From Anaerolineae bacterium (lineage in GTDB: Bacteria; Chloroflexota; Anaerolineae; DUEN01), in contig JANXBS010000010.1 of the NCBI GenBank assembly GCA_025060615.1, positions 62,001-126,000 on the forward strand: DNA of 64,000 bases. The letters run 5' to 3'. This document shows positions 21,441 through 33,700 of the stretch, piece after piece. Every line of letters begins with the position of its first letter. Positions within the stretch are counted from its first letter, which is position 1. Under the pieces are notes generated by a model. That model worked only from the letters and a program-made list of their open reading frames with translations, was not told the DNA's origin and did no database searches. A program made the position numbers and the translations under genes.

Positions 21441-21931
21441 GATACCACCTCTAGCTGATTCAGGAAGTCCTGAACGAGTTTGCGCTGCGTCTTCTCGTCT
21501 ACCACCTGGCCAATCAGCCGCTCTGTCGCCAATACCACCAGCGATGCGATCTCGTCGCGGGCGCTGCTGAGGATACGCTCGCGTTCACGTTCGGCCTCCT
21601 CGCGGGCGCGGGCACGAATCTCCTCTGCTTCCTTACGCGCTTGCTGGAGGATCTCCTCTCGCAGTCGCTCGCTGGCCTGCATCGCCTTCTGGATGGCCTG
21701 TTGGCTCTCTTGGCGAGCCGCTTCTAGCTCTTGCCGATACCGCTCCTGGGCAGCAGCAGCCTCCTGACGCACTCGATCGGCCTCGGCTAGGCTCTCGCGC
21801 ACTCTGTTCTTGCGGGCTTCGAGCATTTCGAAGACCGGCTTATACAGGAAACGCTGTAACAAGAACAGAAGGATCCCGAAGTTGATAATTTGGGCGATCA
21901 GGAAGTTGAGGTTAACGCCTAGCTTTTCCAC
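21437..21931 (-). CDS. atpF: F-type ATP synthase b subunit
   Basis: Peripheral stalk subunit, 164 residues. One N-terminal membrane helix (NLNFLIAQIINFGILLFLL) is followed by a long charged coiled coil rich in Arg, Glu, Gln and Ala through about residue 135. The frame can be opened at a TTG at 21937, but the GGAGG box would then touch the start codon; the GTG two codons later (21931) has the same box at a spacing of 6 and is chosen. Only one b gene is seen, so the stalk is presumably a homodimer. Confidence 0.95.
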   Translation of the reverse strand: MEKLGVNLNFLIAQIINFGILLFLLQRFLYKPVFEMLEARKNRVRESLAEADRVRQEAAAAQERYRQELEAARQESQQAIQKAMQASERLREEILQQARKEAEEIRARAREEAERERERILSSARDEIASLVVLATERLIGQVVDEKTQRKLVQDFLNQLEVVS

Positions 21932-22072
21932 ACGCAACCTCCGTTCTCGTTCTGGCTTGACCCGGATTAGAGGGTGATGAAGCGCCGAGCCTTAAGATCA
22001 AGGTAGGCAGCACCTCGCCTCATCACCCCATCGCTCTTTGCCTGGCCGCGTGTTAACAAACATGTCGGCCCT

Positions 22073-22327
<255 letters not shown>

Positions 22328-22402
22328 TTAATAAGGGGAGATTAGCACACTTTAAGGCCTTTGTGCACTTATTCCCTGAAGCTGAGCTAAGCCGTAATCT
22401 TT

Positions 22403-23362
22403 CTAATGAGATGCTTCGCTATGCTCGCTGTGTCCTTCATGGGAAACCCCTGCCATCGAGAGGAAGACCAACGACAGAGTGGCAAAGACAAATGCCTGCA
22501 TGAAGCCGACAAAAAGCTCTAGCCCGTAGAAAGGCAGCACGACCAGGAACGGGATCAAGAACGGCACTACGAAGAGCAACACCTGACCTGCGAAGATGTT
22601 GCCAAAGAGACGGAAAGTGAACGAGATGATTTTAGCGAACTCGCTGATCAACTCCAGGATGCCTACAAAGCCATCCACAGGGGTTTTGAAGTTAAAGAAT
22701 TTACGCAGATAAGCCCGCCCCAGGTCGCGAAAGCCTGTAACCTGGACATACACTATGACGATAAGCGCTAGCGCCAGCGGCAGGTTCAGATCGGTGGCAG
22801 CAGCGCGCAGGAAAGGCACCAAAACATAGCCGTGTTCCCCCTCGTCAAGCGGCTCAGCGGTCAAGATGGCGATGGGGCCGAGCTCTTTGATCTTGTAGGA
22901 GCGCATCCCTTCCTTGTGCGCCGGCTCAATGATCCCAATGCTATCGAAGCCAGGGAAGAGCTCCCACCAATTGGCGACAAGCAAAAACAGGAGGATGGTC
23001 ATAAAAAACGGGAAAAAACGACGCGCCTTCGCCCCGGCCATCTCTTCAGCTAGGTTGTAGAAGGTCTCCAGGAACCACTCCACCAGGTTTTGCAGACCAG
23101 AAGGAATAAGGGTCATACGACGCCGCACCGCCAACACGATCGCCAGCAGTGTGAGGTCTGCTAACAGCGTAGCGAGCAGGGTGTTCGTGATAGGGAAGCC
23201 CAAAACTGTAAGGCCTGGGATCTTCTCAGCGGGGAGTTGGATGGTCGGCAGTGGCACTGGGAAAAGGATACGGCCACCAATCAAGATGACCAGCGTACCG
23301 ACAAGGATGGCCGTATTGCGTCGGTTGAAGAAACGTTTCAGAGTCAAGCTCAAGTTCTGCAC
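22403..23362 (-). CDS. atpB: F-type ATP synthase a subunit
   Basis: 319-residue membrane stator protein forming the ion half-channels. The essential Arg is in TFRLFGNIFAGQ near residue 255, and an earlier helix has the NLVEWFLETFYNLAEEMAG block. It is somewhat longer than average because of a hydrophilic insertion between the second and third helices (around residues 150-180, with HKEGMRSYKIKELGPIA) and a His-rich end (SHEGHSEHSEASH). Confidence 0.96.
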   Translation of the reverse strand: MQNLSLTLKRFFNRRNTAILVGTLVILIGGRILFPVPLPTIQLPAEKIPGLTVLGFPITNTLLATLLADLTLLAIVLAVRRRMTLIPSGLQNLVEWFLETFYNLAEEMAGAKARRFFPFFMTILLFLLVANWWELFPGFDSIGIIEPAHKEGMRSYKIKELGPIAILTAEPLDEGEHGYVLVPFLRAAATDLNLPLALALIVIVYVQVTGFRDLGRAYLRKFFNFKTPVDGFVGILELISEFAKIISFTFRLFGNIFAGQVLLFVVPFLIPFLVVLPFYGLELFVGFMQAFVFATLSLVFLSMAGVSHEGHSEHSEASH

Positions 23363-23538
23363 GATACGCCCGTCTCCTCAGAGGGTGTCTGAAAAAAATC
23401 ATGACTAACCTCTTTTGCGCCAGACCTCGTGAGCGCAAAAAAGAGGCTTAACGCGCTCCCCAACCTCTTGAAGCCAAATCCCTGTTTCGCCCGAGCAAAA
23501 GCCACACTCAGAACTACCCCTCATGCAAGGCTGACCGG

Positions 23539-23796
23539 TTATGGCCGAGAAGAGCCTTTCATGATGCCATCATCTCGCCCTCGTCGTTCGAGCTTGGCAT
23601 ACCGGCGCTGAACCATCCGCCAGATCCCCATACTCGCGGCCATTACGCCGACGAGCATACCCACAAGAGTCAGCCAAGGAGCCATCTCGAAACGCCGATC
23701 TGCCCAAATCCCAAGGGCCAGGGGAATAGCAGATAAAACTATCACCACCACGCTCAAATGCAGGACGAAGGCCAAGACCGGATGCTTGCACGCCAT
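23539..23796 (-). CDS. AtpZ/AtpI-like small membrane protein of the ATP synthase operon
   Basis: 85 residues with two predicted membrane helices (about 8-30 and 40-62) separated by a short basic loop, and a charged C-terminus. The layout and the position directly in front of atpB match the AtpZ/AtpI group (ATPase_gene1 type), thought to help c-ring assembly or Mg2+ uptake. Sequence identity to either family cannot be judged by eye. It is the first gene after the operon promoter at 23848-23876. Confidence 0.75.
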   Translation of the reverse strand: MACKHPVLAFVLHLSVVVIVLSAIPLALGIWADRRFEMAPWLTLVGMLVGVMAASMGIWRMVQRRYAKLERRGRDDGIMKGSSRP

Positions 23797-23847
23797 TTCC
23801 TCTGGGCTGCCTTGCGAATCAAGGCCTTTTCGCAGTTACACCGAAAA

Positions 23848-23876
23848 ATTATAGCAGAAGGGACAGTTATGAGCAA
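23848..23876 (-). promoter_or_regulatory. Promoter of the ATP synthase operon
   Basis: On the minus strand TTGCTC (23876-23871) is followed after 17 bp by a perfect TATAAT (23853-23848). Transcription would start near 23841, about 45 nt before the first gene of the atp operon. No operator-like repeat is seen beside it. Confidence 0.65.
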
Positions 23877-24089
23877 ATCTTGACCAAAAATACACAAACC
23901 CCTCACCCAGTCCCTACCTATAGCTGGTGTGCCATCCATCTTCGATTCTCGGATATGATCGAGCCAACTTCTGACGGGTATCCTACGAGGTGAACCGCCG
24001 AGGATATAGATTTACCCTAGGGGCATTTGACGGTCCACTGAACGTTTGACCACCGGGGCTTGCGCTCCAGACCCATGTGAAACGGCCGC
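23877..24089. other. Intergenic stretch without a recognisable gene
   Basis: Between the atp promoter and the IS66-type remnant. Short frames exist on the plus strand through 24046-24377, but they are antisense to the remnant and have no family resemblance. No RNA gene or repeat was recognised. Confidence 0.5.
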
Positions 24090-24494
24090 CGATACTCCGG
24101 TGGGATGCTCCCCCCTACGATCTCTGCCCACAGCATCCTACCTATCTCAGCCGATGTTCGGTCACCTCCGGTTTCGGCGAGCGGAGACCAAAGGCCACAC
24201 GGCGGCTCACCCCTCGTGCAGATCAGCCTCCATGTAGGGTCATGCGCAGATACTGCATCGCTTCGGCAGAGGAGTGACGGTGCGATCGGTTTTTCCGCCG
24301 GACGCCAGGCGCATCTGGGATGTACAGGCTGTCCTCCCCTGGAATGTTTTCAATACCCGTCGCTGCTGGAAAACTGATGGCTGTTGTGGCTATCCCGCTT
24401 CAGGCGCTGCCACAGTTCTGCGATCTCGGCCCACAAGCGGACGTTTGCGGCATGTAAAGGTGCGTTTTCGGCCTCCAGGCGCGCCCCCTCCGCT
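24090..24494 (-). pseudogene. Decayed IS66-type transposase (TnpC N-terminal part)
   Basis: Read on the minus strand, three separated pieces in shifting frames recall the order of an IS66 TnpC N-terminus: a coiled-coil leucine/alanine-rich helix ending RDSHNSHQFSSSDGY (compare the usual NSxNSSKPPSSDG), then after a stop codon RGGQPVHPR (compare GGQPGHPG), then SPKPEVTEHRL in another frame (24161-24176), followed by a CCGQ zinc-finger-like trace. Stops, frame changes and internal deletions make it non-functional, and the catalytic DDE part is absent. It begins immediately after the stop of the P-type ATPase gene. Confidence 0.65.
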
Positions 24495-26568
<2,074 letters not shown>

Positions 26569-26576
<8 letters not shown>

Positions 26577-26919
26577 GTTTGGACTCCTTCACGTCGTAGC
26601 GCGTGCATTCGTAAACGCCTTTTGCGACATCAGCGAGTAGTTCATCGGCAAGTTGTAGTAGTTGCTTGACGCGCTTGTCACTCAATTGATAGTAAACAAA
26701 ACGCCCTTGCTGTTCGGCAGTAACGAGGCCGCAATCGCGCAAACAGCCCAGGTGATTCGATACATTCGATTGGGTCAAGCCGGTGGCCTGCACAATTTCG
26801 CTAACGGTGAGCGCTCCGTCTCGCAATGCTTCCAAAATCGCAAGGCGTGACGGATCGGCGAAGCCGCGAAAGAGTTTAGCTTGTAACTTAATGGCTTTGG
26901 GGTTGGCAGCGATAAGCAT
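26569..26919 (-). CDS. ArsR/SmtB family metal sensor, CmtR-like
   Basis: Winged-helix repressor, 116 residues from the chosen start. The DNA-recognition region QSNVSNHLGCLRDCGLV has the Cys-x3-Cys spacing of the mycobacterial Cd/Pb sensor CmtR (Cys57 and Cys61 there), and a third Cys near the C-terminus (VYECTRYD) would match Cys102, so a Cd(II)/Pb(II)-type site is inferred. The frame opens at 26931, but the ATG at 26919 has a GGAG box 6 bp upstream, whereas 26931 has none and lies in or near the operator. It is followed with overlap by the efflux ATPase, forming a self-regulated resistance operon. Confidence 0.9.
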
Positions 26920-26939
26920 AACACGCTCCATAAATCATC

Positions 26940-26985
26940 ATATCAGCATATACTGATATTATATGCGAAAAACAACGGCTGTCAA
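26940..26985 (-). promoter_or_regulatory. Promoter and operator of the metal-resistance operon
   Basis: On the minus strand TTGACA (26985-26980), 16 bp, TATAAT (26963-26958): a near-consensus promoter. A perfect inverted repeat ATATCAG-N6-CTGATAT lies at 26940-26959, overlapping the end of the -10 box and the expected start near 26951. An AT-rich dyad at this place is where ArsR/SmtB repressors bind, so metal-free sensor would block polymerase here (inference). Confidence 0.75.
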
Positions 26986-27029
26986 ATCGTCCGAAGCGAG
27001 ACCCGCAGCACCTTGGCCAACCGGGCCGA

Positions 27030-27422
27030 CCTCGCCTGGTGCCTACCCTCGGGGTCGGTTTGACGCAGGCGGTCAAGCAGCGTTGGGGAAGTAGGGTGGT
27101 GCGGATCAAGAGGCGCCAAGGGCTGGAGGAGCCCATCGGGTGCCCCTACGCGGTCCATATGGAACGCTTGAACGGGGTGCTGCGGGACCGGCTGAATGAT
27201 TTGACGCACAAGACGCATGCCTTCGCCAAGCGAGAGCAGACGTGGGATGCTATTTGGTCTCGTGCTGGTTCGAGGCCAACTGACTGCGTCCCCATCCAGC
27301 CCTGCGTGAGCTGGCTGATGGCCTTCCTGATGGACGGAGTTACCGACGTAGGACCCCGGCGATGGCCATGCCTGACCGACCATGTTTGGAGTTGGGAAGG
27401 ATTCTTGAACTATAGACATTAG
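27030..27422 (+). pseudogene. Decayed DDE-type transposase, C-terminal part
   Basis: Plus-strand coding trace with LTQAVKQRWGSRVVRIKRRQ, then HMERLNGVLRDRLNDLTHKTHAFAKR, which is a transposase-like C-terminus. After TWDA (27244-27252) the reading continues only by frame change: FGLVL in one frame, then FEAN, an in-frame TGA at 27281-27283 where Trp is expected, LRPHPALRELADG, and finally LTDHVWSWEGFL. Two frameshifts and a stop make it a pseudogene. The exact IS family was not identified; no terminal inverted repeats were found. Confidence 0.65.
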
Positions 27423-27778
27423 GTAGTCTCCCTCTTTCGTAAGATCCAGCATCAGGCCCTTCTTCACCTAGGCTCTTGAACCGCGTGCGGCAAACTCTGC
27501 GCCGAAAACATCGCTCCTACTCGAAAACGGCTATGACATCCGCTCCCCCAAACCCAGCCTAGACGGCCAGCGGCTCTTCGGCTATAATGCGTACAGGATG
27601 TGGCTGAGCTCTGGGACGATCGCCAGGAGATGGCGTCTCAGCTAACGTCTGGAACCAGACCCCCCTTCATATCGTCTTATGATGCGCAAGCGTTAAAGAT
27701 GAGGAGAGCGATCCTGCCCGCTCCCGACAGAACAGCTTCCACCCACTCGATGATGTGCTTTCCAAGGAGGAAATCGCG
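27423..27778. other. Leader region before the alpha-2-macroglobulin gene
   Basis: No gene is supported here. A TATAAT box at 27583-27588 could be a -10 element for the downstream gene, but no good -35 box is found 16-18 bp upstream. The AAGGAGG ribosome site at 27764-27770 belongs to the following gene. Confidence 0.4.
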
Positions 27779-30700
27779 ATGCATCTTACCCGTTCACTTC
27801 CACGTATGCTGATCCTCTTTATAGTTATCCTTCTGGCCGCGTTGCCCGTGCTGAGCGGCTGTGCCCCACGCCGAGCCGCGCGCGCAGAGGCCCCACCGGC
27901 CAGCCCGCCAGCAAACCCTATTGCATCATCAGAAACCTCCAGTCAGACAGTTCCCACTCGCTTCGGAGCCTGCCTATGTGATACCGAGGCGCAAATGGCC
28001 ATGGCCGCCCCGCGTAACCAACTGCCTCCCACCGTTGTGGCCATCAGCCCTGAGCGTGGCGAGGAACAACGGCTCAACGCGCCCCTCGTCATCACCTTCG
28101 ACCAGCCTATGGACCCGGCCACTACAGCCGCCGCCTTTCACATCGAGCCACCCGTAGAAGGTCAAGCCACCGTCATGGGCAAGACGCTCACTTTCCAGCC
28201 CGCCCAGCCTTGGCCACGGGCGACCGCTTTCAAGGTGACGGTGGACGCAACAGCCAGAGGGCTTAACGGGCTGACTCTAACGGCGCCGTTTGAACATCGC
28301 TTCACCACGGTGGGCTATCTAGAGGTAACTAGCGTCCAGCCAGCCGATGGCGCCAGCGATGTGCCCACCGATACGTCCATCACCATTGTCTTCAACCGGC
28401 CAGTAGTGCCGCTGACGGGCGTTGAAGAGCAGGCTGGCCTTCCTCAGCCACTAAAGCTGGAGCCAGCGATCACAGGGAGAGGCGAATGGCTCAATACCAG
28501 CATCTACACCTTTCGGCCCAGCGAACCGCTGGCTGCCACCACCCGCTACACGATCACCGTTCCCGCCGGCCTCACCGACCATACGGGCGGCATTCTGGCT
28601 CAGGACTATACCTGGACCTTCACCACGACCAGCCCGATCGTGGTGAACATGGCACCTACCACCGATCAAGTCCCGCCCACCTCACCCATCACCATCACGT
28701 TCAGCCAACCGATGGACCCTGCCAGTACCGAGGCAGCTTTCTCCCTGCGTACAGCTAAGGACAACGTCCCCGTCGAGGGGATGTTTACCTGGCAGGACGA
28801 AGGGCGAACACTGGTCTACCAGCCCAAACAGCCGCTCGCCTACGGCGCAGGATACGTGGTCAACGTGGATAAGACTGCTCGTCCGGCGCGCGGCGAGGGG
28901 ACGCTGCGTCAAGCTACGCGGTTCAGCTTCCGCGTCGTCCGTCTGCCCGGTGTGCGCTCGACCACCCCCAAGGATGGTGATCAGGCGGCGGATCCATATG
29001 GCGCGATGGAGGTCACCTTCCACAGTCCTATTGACCCGAATACCTTGGGGCCAGGAGCTATCCGGGTCGAGCCGGAACCGACGCAGGTGTACACCTGGTA
29101 TAACGAGTATGAGAGCCGGCTCATCATCTCTTGGGAACGCCAGCCGCGCACCGCCTACACCGTCACCCTGGGCAGCCAAATCGGCGACCGCTACGGCAAC
29201 ACGCTGGGCAGGGACGTGGTGATCCGCTTCCGCACCCGTGACTACGATCCGATGGCCTACCTGGGCGGGTTTGGTCCCATAGGCACTTATAACGCCTACA
29301 CCCGAACGATCGCCACCGCCAGCTACCGCAACGTCAGCCGGCTCGACTTCGGCCTATATCAGGTGAATGAAACCACCTTCCTCAGCCTAACCGGTGAGCA
29401 GAGCTGGGATGCCTGGCAACGTCTGAAACTGGACGAGGCAGCCCTGTTGAACCAGTGGTCGGTAGACGTAAGCCCACCTCCCAACGTGATCCGCACCTGG
29501 CAAGGCCCGCTGACCGACTCCGAAGGGAAGCCACTGCCGCCCGGCCTCTATCTGTTGGAGCTACGCGCGCCCGAGATCCGATATAGCCCGGACCGCTTGC
29601 CCTCGCGCCAGTTGTTGATAGTCTCTCGCCTAAACATCTCCCTGAAGCACACCGACACTGAGGCGCTGACATGGGTCACGGATCTGAAGACGGGCGAGCC
29701 GGTTGCCGATCTGCCGCTCCGCCTACTAGATGGCCAGGGGCTAGAGATAAGCGGGCGGACCGACGCGCAGGGGGTGTTCCGCACGACCTTCGAGCAACGG
29801 GACTACTGGAAGCCGCTGTACATCTTCGCCGGCCAGCTCGGCGCCGATGATTTCGCTGTAGTCCTGAACCAGTGGAGCAACGGCATCAGCCCGTGGGAGT
29901 TCGGGCTCAACGTAGAGATGTACAAACAGCCGCTGAACGCTTACCTCTACACTGATCGCCCCATCTATCGGCCTGGCCAGACCGTGCACTGGAAGGCCAT
30001 CCTCCGCTGGGACGACGACGCCCGCTACTCCCTGCCCGCGGCCGGAATGCCGGTCACCATCACGGTCAACGACTCCTTCGGCAATCAAGTGCTCCAGGAG
30101 CGGAAGTCGTTGAGCCCGCTGGGCACCGTCTACGGCGATTTCACCCTGGCCCCGGAGGCCTCGCTGGGATGGTACAACATTGACCTGCAGGTCATCCTGC
30201 CGGAGCTGCCGCCAGAGCGCCGCGAGCAGCACTACAGCGTCGGCTTCCAGGTCGCCGAATACCGCAAGCCAGAGTACGAGATCAGCGTGACCACCGAACG
30301 CCCCGAGTATGTCCAGGGCGACATCATTACCGTCACCGCTAAGGCCAACTACTTCTTCGGCGGGCCGGTCAAGGACGCTGAGGTGCGCTGGTCGCTCTTG
30401 AGCTGGGACTATTTCTTCAATTATCAAGGCGAGGGGTGGTACAGCTTCCAGGACTTCAAGGGATGGGACTACTACCGCCCCGAGTACTACCGCTTCGGCG
30501 AGCCGCTAGCCCAGGGTCAGGGCAAGACGGACGCCGAGGGGCAGTTCACCTTCTCGGTTCCAGCCGACATCGCCGACCGCGACCAATCGCAGACGTTCAC
30601 TTTCGACGTGCGCATCACGGACGTCAACGGCCAGGAGGTCGCCGGCTCCGCTGCGGCTGTGGTGCATAAGGCCGCGATCTACGTGGGCCTCTCGCCGCGG

Positions 30701-33700
30701 GAGTATGTCGGGACCGTGGGCGAGCCCAACCACGTGGACCTGATCACCGTGGACCCGCAGAGCCAGTCCATCGCCTCCGTCCCGGTGACCATAGTCGTCT
30801 CGCTGGCCAAATGGTACAGCGTGCAGGAAAAGAGCGACGACGGTCGCTTTTACTGGACCAGTAAGGTCGAGGAGACGCCGGTGCTCACCCGCACGTTGAC
30901 TACCGACGCCCAAGGCCGGGCGACGCTGACCTGGACGCCCACGGCTGGCGGCCAATACCTGGTGCGCGCCCGCGCTGAGGACGAGAGGGGCAATGCCACG
31001 GCCAGCGCCGTCTTCGTGTGGATTAGCGGCCGTCTCGGCGAGTTCGTCCCCTGGCGCATGGAGAGCAACGATCGCATCAACTTGGTGGCCGATAAGAAGG
31101 AATACCAGGTGGGCGACACAGCGCAGGTGCTGGTGCCATCGCCTTATCCGGGGCCGGTCTGGGCGTTGCTCACTATCGAGCGCGGCCACATCCTGTCGCA
31201 TCAGGTGATCACGCTCACCAGCAACAGCCAGACCCTCTCGATCCCCATCCTCAGCGAGTTCGCCCCCAACATCTTCGTCAGCATCCTGATCGTCCAGGGA
31301 CAGGACGAGCAGAATCCGCTGCCGTCGTTCAAGCTCGGTTATGTCGAGCTGCCGGTCTCCACGGCTGAGAAAGAGTTGCAAGTCACGCTCCGCCCTAACG
31401 CGGCCGTGGTGGCCCCGCGCTCGCCAGTGACGTACACCATCGAGGTGCGCGATCACGTCGGCCGTCCGGTGAAGGCCGAGCTGTCACTGGCGTTGGTGGA
31501 CAAGGCAGTGCTGACGCTGACCGATCCCAACGTGGAGCCGATCCTCGATCGCTTCTACCGCAAGCGCGGCCTCGGGGTGAACACGGCACTAGGCTTGGCG
31601 ATCAACCTAGATCGTCTGGTGCAGCAGCAGGTCAAAGGCACTAAGGGCGGTGGCGGCGGCCCTGGCGAGGGCCCCACCGTGCGCCGCGAGTTCCCGGACA
31701 GCGCACTGTGGGCCCCGGCGGTGCAGACGAATGAGCAAGGCCGCGCCCAAGTGAGCCTGGTGCTGCCGGACAACCTGACCACCTGGCGCCTGATCGGGAA
31801 GGGCGTGACGGCGGAGACGCTGGTCGGGGAGGCTACGGTGGACATCGTCGCCACCAAAGAGCTGCTGGTGCGGCCGGTAGCCCCGCGCTTCTTCGTGGCA
31901 GGCGACGCGGCGGATGTGGGCGCAGTGGTGCACAACACCACGAAATCCGACCAGCAAGTGGAGATCACCTTCACCGCGCAGGGGTTAAGCGTGGATGGCC
32001 CGGCGCGCCAGGCCATCACCGTCGCCGCGGAGTCCGCGGTGCGCGTGGACTGGCCGGTGCGCGTCCAGCCGGGCAACCAGGCCGTGTTGCTCTTCGACGC
32101 TCGCTCTGGCGAGCTGAGCGACGCAGTGGAGATCACCCTGCCGGTATATCGTTATACCACGCCGGAGATCGTAGGGACCAGCGGCGAGGTGGCCGCTGAC
32201 GAGGCCCGCCTGGAGGTGGTCCACGTGCCGGCAGGCGCTCAGCCAAATCAGGGCGAGCTCACGGTGATGCTCGAGCCGACGCTGGCGGCCAGCATGTTGC
32301 CTGGGCTGCGCTATCTAGAGCACTATCCCTACGAGTGTACCGAGCAGGTGCTCTCCCGTTTCCTGCCCAATGTGCTCACATATCAGGCGATGAAGCGGCT
32401 GGGAATCGAGCGGCCCGACCTGGCCGAGAAGCTATCGCATCAGTTGGGGATCGGTCTACAGCGTCTCTACAGCCGCCAGAACGTGGATGGGGGCTGGGGC
32501 TGGTGGTATGGCGAGAGGAGCAACCCGTTCATCAGCGCTTACGTGGTCTTCGGGTTGGTGCAGGTGAAAAAGGCAGGCTTCAGCGTGGACGAGGACATCC
32601 TCGACCGCGGCATCCGCTATCTGCATCTGCAGCTTCAGGCTCCGGCGAAACTCCAAGGCTACGCGCTCAACCGGCAGGCATTCATGATCTACGTGTTGGC
32701 AGATGCGGGTCGTAACGTGATGAGCCAGGCAGCGACACTCTACGAAGAGCGAGAACGCCTGGCCCTCTATGGTCGAGCTTTCTTGGCTCTAGCGTTTGGC
32801 GTGATGGACGCCGAAGGGCAGCGTGCCCGTATTGACACGCTCATCAGCGATCTGACGGGCCGGGCCGTGCTCAGCGCCACCGGCGCTCATTGGGAGGAGG
32901 CGGGAACACCGGACTACTGGACGATGAACACCGACGTGCGCACCACCGCTGTTATCCTGGACTTACTCGCCCGTTTCGGGTCCACCGGAGGGATTGCACC
33001 CAATGCGGTGCGTTGGCTGATGAACGTGCGTAAGGACGGGCACTGGGAGACCACGCAGGAGACCGCCTGGTCGCTCATCGCGCTTACTGACTGGATGCTG
33101 GCCACCGGTGAACTAGAGGGGGACTACTCCTGGCGCGTGCGCCTGAACGACGAAGATTTGGGCCAAGGAGCCGTAAACCGCGATAACCTGGACGATCCGG
33201 TTGTGCTCAAGACGGAGATAGCCCGGCTGTTGCTAGACCAGGCCAATCGCCTGAGCATTGAGCGATCTACGGCAGAGGGGCAAACTGGCCGCGGCCGGCT
33301 GTACTACACGACCCATCTACAGTACTACCTGCCGGTAGAGTCCATCCAGCCCCGCGACCGCGGCATCGTCATCGCCCGCCGCTATACCCTGACCGATGAT
33401 CCGCAAAAGCCGATCACCCAGGCCAAAGCGGGGGATGTGATCCAGGTCGAGCTGACCATCGTAGCCCCTAACGATCTGCACTACCTGGTGGTAGAAGACC
33501 CGTTGCCGGCCGGCGCAGAGGCGATAGACGTCAGCCTGCGCACCACCAGCCGGATGTATCAGGGGCCGCAGATGGAAGAAGTCCCGTCTGAGGAGGAGGC
33601 ACAGAGCTGGTGGTGGGATCGCTGGGTACCTACGCATACGGAACTGCGGGATGAGAAGGTAGTGCTGTTCGCCACCTGGCTGCCGCGTGGTACCTACCGG

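Noticed and set aside
24046-24377. Several plus-strand small frames behind the atp operon
   Set aside because: They are antisense to the IS66-type remnant, lack ribosome sites and resemble nothing known.
27281-27283. In-frame TGA in the transposase remnant as a possible selenocysteine codon, given tRNA-Sec nearby
   Set aside because: The expected residue is Trp, the gene also has frameshifts, and no Sec insertion structure is seen; decay is the simpler reading.
30506-31456. 316-codon minus-strand frame inside the macroglobulin gene
   Set aside because: Shadow of a GC-rich coding region; His/Asp/Arg-rich product without motifs or a ribosome site.
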